Origin: Streptomyces sp. CB02414
Lineage (GTDB): Bacteria; Actinomycetota; Actinomycetes; Streptomycetales; Streptomycetaceae
Length of the DNA stretch: 64,000 bases
NCBI RefSeq assembly: GCF_001905385.1
Contig: NZ_LIPF01000008.1
Span: forward strand, 372,001 to 436,000
Reading direction: 5' to 3'
The position numbers and the translations under genes are program-made. The notes below the pieces were generated by a model, which saw only the letters and a program-made list of their open reading frames with translations, was not told the DNA's origin and did no database searches. Shown here one piece after another: positions 32,926 through 40,552 of this stretch; the stretch's first letter is position 1; each line of letters opens with the position of its first letter.

Positions 32926-34428
32926 ATGCGCTCCCACCGCCGCTCCCGGCTGCTCGCCCCCCTCATGCTCGCCCCGCTGATAGCAGGCTGCTTCGCCTCC
33001 GGAGGTGGTGACGGCTCCGGAGACGGTGGTGGCGGGGAGGGGGCCCGTCTCCACGTCGCCCTCGCCTTCCCGCCCGCCGAGAACCTCTCCCCGTACGGCG
33101 CCGACGCCACCCTCCTCAGCCGTCTCGGTGTCACCGAAGGCCTCACCGCCCTCGACGCCAACGGCTCCGCCGCCCCCGCACTCGCCGAGTCCTGGCGCAG
33201 GGACGGGGAGAAGACCTGGGAGTTCACCCTCCGCGACGCCACCTTCCAGGACGGCGGCGACGTCACCCCCGCCGCAGTCGCCGACTCCCTCACTCACGCC
33301 ACCGACGCCGAGCCCGCGCCCGCCGCCCTCGCCGGGGTCACCCTCAGTGCCAAGGCGCAGGGGGAGCGGGTGGTCCGGATCACCACCGCCGAGCCCGACC
33401 CCGTGCTGCCGCTGCGGCTGTCCAGCCCCAGCCTCGCCATCCTCTCCGCTAAGGCCTATGAGAAGGGCGGACGTGTGGACCCCGTCGGGCACGCCACCGG
33501 TCCCTTCGAGCTGACCGAGGTGAACGGGGCCACCTCCGCCTCCCTCGACCGGTTCGACGACTACTGGGGCGGGCGCGCCCAGGCCTCCGGCATCGAAGCC
33601 CGTTTCATCGCCGACGGCACCGCGCGCGCCAACGCCCTGCGCACCGGGGAGCTCGACATCGCCGAGGCCGTTCCGGTGGCTCAGGCGGCGACCCTCGACG
33701 AGAAGACGCGGCGCGACACCGCTACCACCCGGACCACCAGCCTGCTCCTCAACGCCTCCTCCGGGTCCTTCAAGGACGCCGGTCAGCGGGCCGCCGCGCG
33801 TGCCGCCATCGACACCTCCGTGTTCGCCAAGGACGTGTACGAGGGGTACGCCGACCCCGGTGCCGGGATCTACGGGCCCGCCGTGACCTGGGCCGAGGGG
33901 AAGCGGACCGCGCCCGTCGGGCGGGCGGAGGCGGCCGAGCCCGGCGGGGGCACCATCCACCTCGCCACCTACGACAACCGGCCCGAGCTGCCCGAGGTCG
34001 CCCAGGTGGTGAAGCAGCAGTTGGAGAAGGCCGGTTTCAAGGTGAAGCTCACCGTGCGGGAGTACTCGCGGCTGGAGCAGGACGCACTCGACGGCAAGTT
34101 CGACGCCTTCGTGCTCGCCCGCAACACCCTCCTCGACACCGGTGACCCCGTCGCCGTCCTCGCCAGCGACTACACCTGCGACGGCGGGTTCAACATCGCC
34201 CAGCTGTGCGACAAGGACGTCGACGGCGCCGTCGCCGACGCCGAGAAGATCGCCGACACGGCGAAGCGGCAGGACGGCGCCATGGCCGCCGAGGCCCGCA
34301 TCCTCGGCAGCGACGCCGTCGTGCCGCTCGTGCACCAGCGGATCATCACCGGCGTCGCCGACTCCGTACAGGGCGTGATCCTCGACCCGTACGAGCGCAC
34401 CCTCGTCGGCACCGGCACCCGGCGCTGA
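32926..34428 (+). CDS. ABC transporter substrate-binding lipoprotein (peptide/nickel family)
   Basis: 500 aa; ATG with GAGG upstream. A lipoprotein signal (RSHRRSRLLAPLMLAPLIAGC) puts the acylated Cys at about residue 23, followed by a Gly/Ser/Asp linker. The body is an SBP_bac_5 protein (LHVALAFPPAENLSPYGAD, LTEGLTALDANGSAAPALAESW-type signature, FELTEVNGATSASLDRFDDYW). Such proteins capture oligopeptides, nickel complexes or opine-type metallophores outside the membrane. The upstream Zur-like box favours a zinc-metallophore ligand. The permease gene starts four bases after its stop. Confidence 0.88.
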   Translation: MRSHRRSRLLAPLMLAPLIAGCFASGGGDGSGDGGGGEGARLHVALAFPPAENLSPYGADATLLSRLGVTEGLTALDANGSAAPALAESWRRDGEKTWEFTLRDATFQDGGDVTPAAVADSLTHATDAEPAPAALAGVTLSAKAQGERVVRITTAEPDPVLPLRLSSPSLAILSAKAYEKGGRVDPVGHATGPFELTEVNGATSASLDRFDDYWGGRAQASGIEARFIADGTARANALRTGELDIAEAVPVAQAATLDEKTRRDTATTRTTSLLLNASSGSFKDAGQRAAARAAIDTSVFAKDVYEGYADPGAGIYGPAVTWAEGKRTAPVGRAEAAEPGGGTIHLATYDNRPELPEVAQVVKQQLEKAGFKVKLTVREYSRLEQDALDGKFDAFVLARNTLLDTGDPVAVLASDYTCDGGFNIAQLCDKDVDGAVADAEKIADTAKRQDGAMAAEARILGSDAVVPLVHQRIITGVADSVQGVILDPYERTLVGTGTRR

Positions 34429-34431
34429 GCC

Positions 34432-36246
34432 GTGCGGCAGCGGGTGGCCACCGTGGTGTGGCGGGTCGTGCTGGCGGCGGGACTGGTGTGCGGGGTCGGG
34501 TTGCTGCCGTGGCTGACGCAGACCGATCCCGCCCACACCGTGCTCAAGGCGCGGTCCGCCGAGCGTGAGCCCACGCCCGAGGTACTCGCCGGCATACGCG
34601 CACAGCTCGGCCTCGACGGCGGGCCGCTGCACGTGCTCGGGCGGTGGCTCGGCGGGCTGGTGCGCGGGGACGCCGGGCAGTCGTGGATCTCCGGGAGCGA
34701 CGTCCTGCCCGACGTCTTGCGAGCGCTCGGGGCCTCGCTGCTGCTCATGTCCGTCGCGCTCGTCGTCGCCGCTCTCACCGCCGGGCTGATCTGCGCCCGC
34801 ACACTGCGGCTGGGCGCCCGGCGGCGGCTCGGTGGGCGGCGGCGCGGGGGGAGCGGGTCCGCCGTGATCGCCTCGCTGCCCGAGTTCCTCGTCGCCTCCG
34901 TGCTCGCCACCGTCGTCGGGGTGCAGTTGGGGTGGCTGCCCGCGCTGGGGTGGTACGGGCCCCAGTGGACCGTGCTGCCCGCGCTCGCGCTAGGGCTGCC
35001 CGCCGGGGCCGTGATCGGGCGGCTGCTGGATGATCTGCTGCCGGGTGCCTTCGGTGAGCCGTGGGCGCTGGCCGCCGCCGCCCGCGGGCTGACGGGCCGG
35101 CGCATCGCACGGCAGGCGCTGCGGCGGTGCGTGCCCGCGCTGCTGCCCAACCTCGGGCTGTTCGTCGTCGGACTCACCGGCGGTGCCGTCGCCGTCGAGC
35201 AGGTCTTCGACATTCCCGGCCTCGGGCGCACCACCCTCCAGGCCGCCCTCGCCCAGGACCTGCCCGTCCTCCAGGCCGGCACCCTCGCCCTCGTCATCCT
35301 CGCCGCGCTCGCCACCGGCGCCACCCGCCTCGCCGCCCGCCTGCTCACCGGGCCCGCCCTGCGCGACGGCGCCCTGTCCTCCCTGCACCGGCCCACCCCG
35401 CCCGCCGGCGGCGTGCTCCCCCTCGTCTACGGTGCCGTCCTGCTCGCCGTCGTGGGTGTGGGGCTGACGCGTGACCCGCTCGCCCTCGACACGGGGGAGC
35501 GGCTGCTGGCGCCCTCCCTCGACCATCCCTTCGGCACCGACTCCCTCGGGCGCGACCTGCTCGCCCGCGTCGGGCACGGCGCGCTCGACACCCTGCTGCT
35601 CGCCTCCGGCATCAGCGCCGCCGCGCTGCTCGCGGGCGTACTCCTCGGGCTCGTGCCCCGCGTGTCCGGGCCGCTCGTCGACACCGTCAACGCCGTGCCG
35701 CCCGTACTCGTCGCCCTCCTCGTCACCGCCGTCGCGGGCAGTGGAGCGGCCACGCCCGCCCTCGCCGTGGGTGCCGTCGCCTGGGCGCCGCTCGCCGCGC
35801 ACACCGCCGCGCTGCTGCGCCAGGAACGCGCCACCCTGCACATCACCGCCACCCGGGGGCTGGGGGCGGGACGATGGTATCTGCTGCGGCGCGAACTGCT
35901 GCCGGCCGTGCTGCCGCCCGTCCTGCGGCACGCGCTGCTGCGGTTGCCCGCCGTCGCCCTCTCCCTCGCCTCGCTCGGGTTCCTGGGGCTGGGCGCCCAG
36001 CCGCCGTCGCCCGAGTGGGGACTGCTCCTCGCCGAGAACCAGCCCTACGCCGAACGCGCCCCCTGGGCCGTCCTCGCACCCGCCGCCGTACTCGCCCTGC
36101 TCGGCGCCCTCGCCGTCACCGCGGCGGGCGGACTGCGCCGGCCCCGGTGGCGACGCGGAGGCGCCGGCCCGGTCGTCGCCGGACAGCCGGCCACGGACAA
36201 GGACGCGGACAAGGACGCGGACAGGGAAATGGCCGGAGCGCGATGA
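34432..36246 (+). CDS. Fused ABC transporter permease (DppB-DppC type in one chain)
   Basis: 604 aa from GTG three bases after the lipoprotein gene. Two permease halves are joined. The first (about 1-290) has the DppB-like start, WLTQTDPAHTVLKA, and the coupling loop EPWALAAAARGLTGRRI with VFDIPGLGRTTL. The second (about 300-585) has the DppC-like HPFGTDSLGRDLLARVGHGA, RQERATLHITATRGLGAGRWYLLRRE and LGFLGLGAQPPSPEWG. Both cytoplasmic EAA-type loops survive. A hydrophilic tail has a short DKDAD repeat. The stop overlaps the MFS start. No ATP-binding subunit gene is present before or after, so the energising ATPase must be supplied from elsewhere or the importer is incomplete. Confidence 0.88.
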   Translation: MRQRVATVVWRVVLAAGLVCGVGLLPWLTQTDPAHTVLKARSAEREPTPEVLAGIRAQLGLDGGPLHVLGRWLGGLVRGDAGQSWISGSDVLPDVLRALGASLLLMSVALVVAALTAGLICARTLRLGARRRLGGRRRGGSGSAVIASLPEFLVASVLATVVGVQLGWLPALGWYGPQWTVLPALALGLPAGAVIGRLLDDLLPGAFGEPWALAAAARGLTGRRIARQALRRCVPALLPNLGLFVVGLTGGAVAVEQVFDIPGLGRTTLQAALAQDLPVLQAGTLALVILAALATGATRLAARLLTGPALRDGALSSLHRPTPPAGGVLPLVYGAVLLAVVGVGLTRDPLALDTGERLLAPSLDHPFGTDSLGRDLLARVGHGALDTLLLASGISAAALLAGVLLGLVPRVSGPLVDTVNAVPPVLVALLVTAVAGSGAATPALAVGAVAWAPLAAHTAALLRQERATLHITATRGLGAGRWYLLRRELLPAVLPPVLRHALLRLPAVALSLASLGFLGLGAQPPSPEWGLLLAENQPYAERAPWAVLAPAAVLALLGALAVTAAGGLRRPRWRRGGAGPVVAGQPATDKDADKDADREMAGAR

Positions 36247-37505
36247 TCTCGCTGTTCACCGGACGGAAGGCCGGACGGAAGGCCGGACGGAAGGAAGGCA
36301 CCGCCGCCGGCCCTGCGGCCGCGCCGCTCTCGCCGCTGCTGCGCCTCCTCGTCCTCACCCAGCTCGCCTTCAACATCGGCTTCTTCGCCGTGCTGCCCTT
36401 CCTCTCCGAGCATCTGGGGCAGGGCATCGGCATGGCGGGGTGGCTGGTCGGGTTCGTGCTCGGGCTGCGGACCTTCAGCCAGCAGGGGCTGTTCGTGGTG
36501 GGCGGAGCGCTCGCCGACCGGTACGGCATCCGGCCCGTCGTGCTCGCCGGGTGCGTGCTGCGGATCGCCGGGTTCGTCTGGCTCGGATTCGCCGAGCGGA
36601 CCTGGGCCGTAGTGGCGGCCGTGCTGCTCATCGGGTTCGCCGCCGCGCTCTTCTCCCCGGCCGTCGAGTCCGAGGTGGCCCGGCAGGCGGTGGTGTGGGA
36701 GGAGGCGGGAGGCGGGGACCGGACCCGGGTGCTCGCGCTGTTCACCGTCGCCGGGCAGGCGGGGGCCTTCGTCGGGCCGTTGCTCGGCGCGCTGCTGCTG
36801 GCCGTCGACTTCCGTACCGCCTGCCTCGCGGGGGCCGGTGTCTTCGTGCTGGTCCTCGCCGGGCACGCGTGGCTGCTGCCGCAGCGCATACCCGGGCGGA
36901 CCCAGGTACGGGTCAAGGGCGGGGCGCGGCTGCTGCTGCGCAACCGGCGCTTCCTCGCGCTGTGCTGCGCGTACGGCGCCTATCTGCTCGCCTACAACCA
37001 GCTCTACCTCGCCCTGCCCGCCGAGGTCGAGCGGGCCGCCGGTTCGCAGGCACCGCTGGCCTGGCTGTTCGCGCTGTCCTCGCTGCTGGTGGTCACGGCG
37101 CAGTTGCCGGTGACGCGGTGGGCGGGGGAGCGGCTGGCGCCGCGCCGGTCGATGGTGGCGGGGCTGGTGCTGGTCGCGGCCGGGTTCGGTGTCGTGGCGG
37201 TCGCCCGGCCCGCCGGGTGGACGGGAACGGGTGGGCTGGTGCCCGCCGCCGGGTTCGTCGTCCTGCTCACTCTCGGGCAGATGCTGGTCGCGCCCGTCGC
37301 CCGGGCCTGGGTGCCGGACCTGGCCGAGGACGGACGGCTCGGGCTGTACACGGGGGCACTGTCCTCGGTCTCCGGGCTCATCGTGCTCGTCGGCAGTTCC
37401 GCGACCGGGCTGCTGCTGGACGGTGGGCTGCCGAGCGCCGTGCCGTGGCTGGTCCTGGCCGTCGTACCGCTGGTGGCGGCGGGGCTGCTGCCCCGGCGGC
37501 ACTGA
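36243..37505 (+). CDS. Major facilitator superfamily exporter
   Basis: 420 aa; ATGA overlap with the permease. The N-terminus has three tandem 12-nt repeats encoding GRKA units. Twelve predicted transmembrane helices follow, with motif A LADRYGIRPVVLAG after helix 2 and LRTFSQQGLFVVGG preceding it. It resembles drug- or metabolite-efflux MFS proteins. In metallophore systems an MFS protein often exports the apo-ligand while the ABC importer retrieves the metal complex. Coupling to a Zur-box ABC importer fits that role, but no biosynthetic genes accompany it here. Confidence 0.88.
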   Translation: MISLFTGRKAGRKAGRKEGTAAGPAAAPLSPLLRLLVLTQLAFNIGFFAVLPFLSEHLGQGIGMAGWLVGFVLGLRTFSQQGLFVVGGALADRYGIRPVVLAGCVLRIAGFVWLGFAERTWAVVAAVLLIGFAAALFSPAVESEVARQAVVWEEAGGGDRTRVLALFTVAGQAGAFVGPLLGALLLAVDFRTACLAGAGVFVLVLAGHAWLLPQRIPGRTQVRVKGGARLLLRNRRFLALCCAYGAYLLAYNQLYLALPAEVERAAGSQAPLAWLFALSSLLVVTAQLPVTRWAGERLAPRRSMVAGLVLVAAGFGVVAVARPAGWTGTGGLVPAAGFVVLLTLGQMLVAPVARAWVPDLAEDGRLGLYTGALSSVSGLIVLVGSSATGLLLDGGLPSAVPWLVLAVVPLVAAGLLPRRH

Positions 37506-37513
37506 GTTCCTCC

Positions 37514-37528
37514 GGTGCCGCCGGCACC
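37514..37528. terminator. Short hairpin between convergent genes
   Basis: GGTGCC-GCC-GGCACC lies in the 24-nt gap between the MFS stop and the convergent membrane protein. The stem is short, so this is a weak terminator candidate. Confidence 0.35.
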
Positions 37529-37529
37529 C

Positions 37530-38075
37530 TCACTCCCTCACGCCACGGCCGGGGGCGGATGCCGCGCCCGTTACCGTCCAGATCGCCATGCCCCACAGGG
37601 AGAGCGCGGAGACGAGGCCCACCACGAGGCGGACGGTCCGGTCCGGTCCGTCCACGAGCCACACGGCCACGCCCGCCGCTCCGGCCGCGCTCAGCAGGGC
37701 CGCCGGTACGCGCAGCCGAGGCTGTTCGAACACCGCCGCGAGCGGGAGGAAGTGCAGCCCTACGACGATCGCGATCAGCGGGGGAATGAGTACGGGGTCC
37801 CCGGCGCGAGCGCACACCTGGGCGGTGATCAGGATCAACAGCCACTGGACAACGTTGATCTGGAGGAATCGCCGGCGCCGGTCGGCGGGGAACGGGCCGC
37901 CCGCCGACGCGGGAAGAGCGCGGCGCGCGGCGAGCATCAGCCCCACCGCGACGGCACAACCGGCCACGACCCCGGCCGGCCGCACCGAGCCGTCGAACGC
38001 ACTCGAGGCCAGCAGCCACCAGCCCAGCCCGAACAACGCGAGGAATCCCACCCCTGACTTGAACACGATCGACAC
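37530..38075 (-). CDS. Hypothetical integral membrane protein
   Basis: 181 aa from GTG at 38075; a GTG three codons later is an alternative, and no clear ribosome-binding site decides. Five to six hydrophobic segments are visible (GFLALFGLGWWLLAS, GVVAGCAVAVGLMLAA, INVVQWLLILITAQV, LIPPLIAIVVGLHFLPLAAVF, LLSAAGAAGVAVWLV, LVSALSLWGMAIWTV). The region around LHFLPLA recalls small DUF7010-like or similar membrane proteins, but I do not recognise a function. It sits 57 nt downstream of the CDP-alcohol phosphatidyltransferase on the same strand and could be co-transcribed. Confidence 0.75.
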   Translation of the reverse strand: MSIVFKSGVGFLALFGLGWWLLASSAFDGSVRPAGVVAGCAVAVGLMLAARRALPASAGGPFPADRRRRFLQINVVQWLLILITAQVCARAGDPVLIPPLIAIVVGLHFLPLAAVFEQPRLRVPAALLSAAGAAGVAVWLVDGPDRTVRLVVGLVSALSLWGMAIWTVTGAASAPGRGVRE

Positions 38076-38132
38076 CCTAGGCGGAACAGCAAGCTGCCGA
38101 TGGCGAACGAGGGGAAGGCTCCGCGACCCGGC

Positions 38133-38915
38133 TCACCGGGCGACGGGCTCCCGCACCGCCGCCCGCGCCAGTGTCGTCCGCGGCATCCGCGACGTCCGCC
38201 ACAGCCACAGCACGTCCCGGCCGAAGGACCACACCAGCAGCCCCAACGCCAGCGTCACCACACCCGCGTTGACCGGTCGCGGGAGCAGGTCCGCGCCCGC
38301 CACCAGCAGCAGCACGCCCTGCAGCGCGGCCACCGTCTTGCGGGCCGTGCTCGGCGGCAGCGGGGCGGTCAGCCACGGCCACACGCGGGCCGCGGCGACG
38401 AAGACGTAACGCATGCCGCCGATCAGCAGTACCCACGGGCCCTGGTCCGCCGCGACGTACACACTGAGCACCAGGATCAGGAACGCGTCGACCTCCATGT
38501 CGAAGCGGGCGCCCAGCGGGGAGCAGGTGCCGGTGCGGCGGGCGACCTTGCCGTCCACGCCGTCCAGGAGCAGGGCCACGGCCGTCAGGCCGACGAGGAG
38601 GGAGACGGGCGGTGCGCCGCTGAAGGAGTCCGCGACCAGTGCCGTCACCCCGCCGACCAGGGTGGCCCGGCCGAGGGTGACCCGGTTGGCCGGGCCGAAC
38701 GACGGCAGCCGGGAGCGGTGCAGGGCCCTGGAGAGCACCGCCCAGGACGCCAGCGCGAAGGCCAGGCCGGTCAGCCAGCCCGCGGTGCCCATGCCGATCG
38801 CGGTACCGAGCAGCGCGAGCAGGAGTATCTGCGCGGCCGCCCCCACCGCGGTCTCCTGCTGAACGGGCCTCGCGTCGTAGGTTCCGTAAGCGTCGTACGT
38901 GTTGTTCAGGGCCAC
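38133..38915 (-). CDS. CDP-alcohol phosphatidyltransferase family membrane protein
   Basis: 260 aa from GTG at 38915, chosen because GGAGGG lies six bases upstream; longer frames lack support. The CDP-OH-P signature is complete: DGVDGKVARRTG, then GARFDMEVD (the DGx2AR ... Gx3Dx3D Mg2+-binding motif). Surrounding helices give a polytopic membrane enzyme. The family transfers a phosphatidyl or related phosphoalcohol group from a CDP-alcohol to an acceptor alcohol such as inositol phosphate or glycerol phosphate. It is divergently transcribed from the alcohol dehydrogenase/PTPS-like genes across a 107-nt promoter region, so it may take part in the same pathway. Confidence 0.87.
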   Translation of the reverse strand: MALNNTYDAYGTYDARPVQQETAVGAAAQILLLALLGTAIGMGTAGWLTGLAFALASWAVLSRALHRSRLPSFGPANRVTLGRATLVGGVTALVADSFSGAPPVSLLVGLTAVALLLDGVDGKVARRTGTCSPLGARFDMEVDAFLILVLSVYVAADQGPWVLLIGGMRYVFVAAARVWPWLTAPLPPSTARKTVAALQGVLLLVAGADLLPRPVNAGVVTLALGLLVWSFGRDVLWLWRTSRMPRTTLARAAVREPVAR

Positions 38916-38933
38916 CGAACACCCTCCGGCCGA

Positions 38934-38962
38934 GTGACAGAGTCGATCGACGCCGCTACTGT
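38934..38962 (+). promoter_or_regulatory. Candidate promoter for the alcohol dehydrogenase gene set
   Basis: GTGACA-N17-TACTGT with ideal spacing lies 60 nt before the dehydrogenase start, in the divergent spacer. Confidence 0.5.
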
Positions 38963-39022
38963 GCGCGGCTCGTGCATCCCTCGGTACGTGGGCGGCTTCG
39001 CGATCGTTCAGGAGGACATCCG

Positions 39023-40009
39023 ATGACAGGCACCGCACGTGCGTTCTGGCTCGACTCGCCCGGCCGGGGCGTGATCCGCGAGGTGCGGCTGCCCGAGCCG
39101 GGGGCGGACGAGGTGCTGGTGCGTACGCTCTTCAGCGGGGTCAGCCGGGGCACGGAGACGCTCGTCTTCGGCGGCCGGGTGCCCGAGAGCCAGTACGCCG
39201 CCATGCGCGCGCCGTTCCAGGAGGGCGACTTCCCGGGGCCGGTGAAGTACGGCTACCTCAACGTGGGGGTGGTGGAGGCGGGGCCGGGGGACCTCGTCGG
39301 CCGGACCGTCTTCTGCCTGTACCCGCACCAGACGCGGTACGTCGTCCCGGCCGCCGCCGTCACCCCGGTGCCCCCGGCCGTGCCCGCCGGGCGGGCCGTG
39401 CTCGCCGGCACCGTCGAGACCGCCGTCAACGCGCTGTGGGACGCGGCGCCCCTGGTCGGGGACCGGATCGCCGTAGTCGGCGGCGGCATGGTCGGCTGCT
39501 CGGTGGCCGCGCTGCTGGCCCGCTTCCCGGGCGTCCGCGTCCAGTTGGTCGACACCGACCCGGAACGTGCCAAGGCCGCCGACGCGCTCGGTGTCGGCTT
39601 CGCGTCCCCCGGCGACGCCCTCGGCGGCCTCGATCTCGTCGTGCACGCCAGCGCGACCGAGGCGGGACTCGCCCGGTCGCTGGAGCTGCTGCGGCCCGAG
39701 GGGACCGTCCTCGAACTCAGCTGGTACGGCGACCGGAGCGTCGCCCTCCCGCTCGGCGAGGCCTTCCACTCCCGGCGCCTGACCCTGCGCGGCAGCCAGG
39801 TCGGCACCGTCTCCCCGGTGCGCGCGGCCACCCGTACCTACGCCGACCGGCTCGCCCTCGCCCTCGACCTGCTCGCCGACCCGGCGCTGGACGCGCTCGT
39901 CACCGGCGAGTCCGCGTTCGCCGAACTGCCCGACGTCATGCCGGGGTTGGCCTCCGGTGAGGTCCCCGCCCTGTGCCATCGGATCAGGTATGCCGGGGAC
40001 GACGACTGA
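39023..40009 (+). CDS. Zinc-binding alcohol dehydrogenase family oxidoreductase
   Basis: 328 aa from ATG at 39023 with AGGAGG nine bases upstream. A medium-chain dehydrogenase/reductase: an N-terminal GroES-like domain (SGVSRGTETLVF, then GYLNVGVVEAGPGDLVGRTVFCLYPHQTRYVV), and a Rossmann domain with VVGGGMVGCSVAALLA and an acidic residue for NAD(H) (VDTDPERA). It lacks the usual GHExxG and four-Cys structural-zinc loop, resembling shorter BchC-like members. It reversibly oxidises a secondary alcohol on an unknown substrate. It leads a plus-strand run continuing with the PTPS-like, glycosyltransferase, methyltransferase and flippase genes. Confidence 0.85.
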   Translation: MTGTARAFWLDSPGRGVIREVRLPEPGADEVLVRTLFSGVSRGTETLVFGGRVPESQYAAMRAPFQEGDFPGPVKYGYLNVGVVEAGPGDLVGRTVFCLYPHQTRYVVPAAAVTPVPPAVPAGRAVLAGTVETAVNALWDAAPLVGDRIAVVGGGMVGCSVAALLARFPGVRVQLVDTDPERAKAADALGVGFASPGDALGGLDLVVHASATEAGLARSLELLRPEGTVLELSWYGDRSVALPLGEAFHSRRLTLRGSQVGTVSPVRAATRTYADRLALALDLLADPALDALVTGESAFAELPDVMPGLASGEVPALCHRIRYAGDDD

Positions 40010-40090
40010 GGCCGCACCGAGTCATCGGCGCCTGACCTTGAGAAAGAGCCGCGGCCGCTGAACACGGGCAGGCACCCGGCCGTAAAGGAC

Positions 40091-40120
40091 GGTACCCCGC
40101 GCAGCGACAGGCGGGGGACC
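40091..40120 (+). promoter_or_regulatory. Leader hairpin before the PTPS-like gene
   Basis: GGTACCCCGC pairs with GCGGGGGACC (one mismatch) around a 10-nt loop. It ends 20 nt before the GGAGGG ribosome-binding site. It could be an intercistronic terminator or attenuator in the 144-nt gap. Confidence 0.4.
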
Positions 40121-40153
40121 AGACCAGACGTGCCACACCTGGAGGGTCGTCCG

Positions 40154-40552
40154 TTGTTCAGCATCACCGTCCGCGATCACATCATGATCGCCCACAGCTT
40201 CCGCGGCGAGGTCTTCGGGCCGGCGCAGCGCCTGCACGGAGCGACGTTCCTGGTGGACGCCACCTTCCGGCGCGAGCAGCTGGACGACGACAACATCGTC
40301 GTCGACATCGGACTGGCCACCCGGGAACTGGCCGCCGTCGTCAGCGAGCTGAACTACCGCAACCTCGACAACGAACCGGACTTCGCCGGCGTCAACACCT
40401 CGACCGAGTTCCTGGCGAAGGTCGTCGCCGACCGGCTCGCCGAGCGCGTGCGCAAGGGCGCGCTCGGCGAGGGGGCCAGGGGCCTGGCCGGCCTCACCGT
40501 GACCCTGCACGAGTCGCACGTCGCCTGGGCGAGTTACGAGCGTACGCTGTGA
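40154..40552 (+). CDS. Divergent 6-pyruvoyl-tetrahydropterin synthase / QueD-family protein
   Basis: 132 aa if TTG at 40154 is used (GGAGGG seven bases upstream); GTG at 40130 is the ORF-maximal alternative with no ribosome-binding site. The T-fold is clear: LFSITVRDHIMIAHSF, RLHGATFLVDATFRREQLD, IVVDIGLATRELAAVV, LNYRNLDNEPDFAGVNTSTEFLA and a final VTLHESHVAWASYE. In canonical enzymes a Cys precedes an HGH zinc motif. Here that segment reads PAQRLHGATF, so the catalytic Cys and one zinc-ligand His are missing. The classical triphosphate elimination is therefore doubtful; a changed pterin or non-pterin reaction is likely. Four-base overlap with the glycosyltransferase. Confidence 0.85.
   Translation: MFSITVRDHIMIAHSFRGEVFGPAQRLHGATFLVDATFRREQLDDDNIVVDIGLATRELAAVVSELNYRNLDNEPDFAGVNTSTEFLAKVVADRLAERVRKGALGEGARGLAGLTVTLHESHVAWASYERTL

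Noticed and set aside
34432..36246. Permease fusion as a missed stop or assembly error joining two genes
   Set aside because: Both halves are complete and in one uninterrupted frame with a plausible linker, and single-chain permeases of this type are plausible; kept as one gene.
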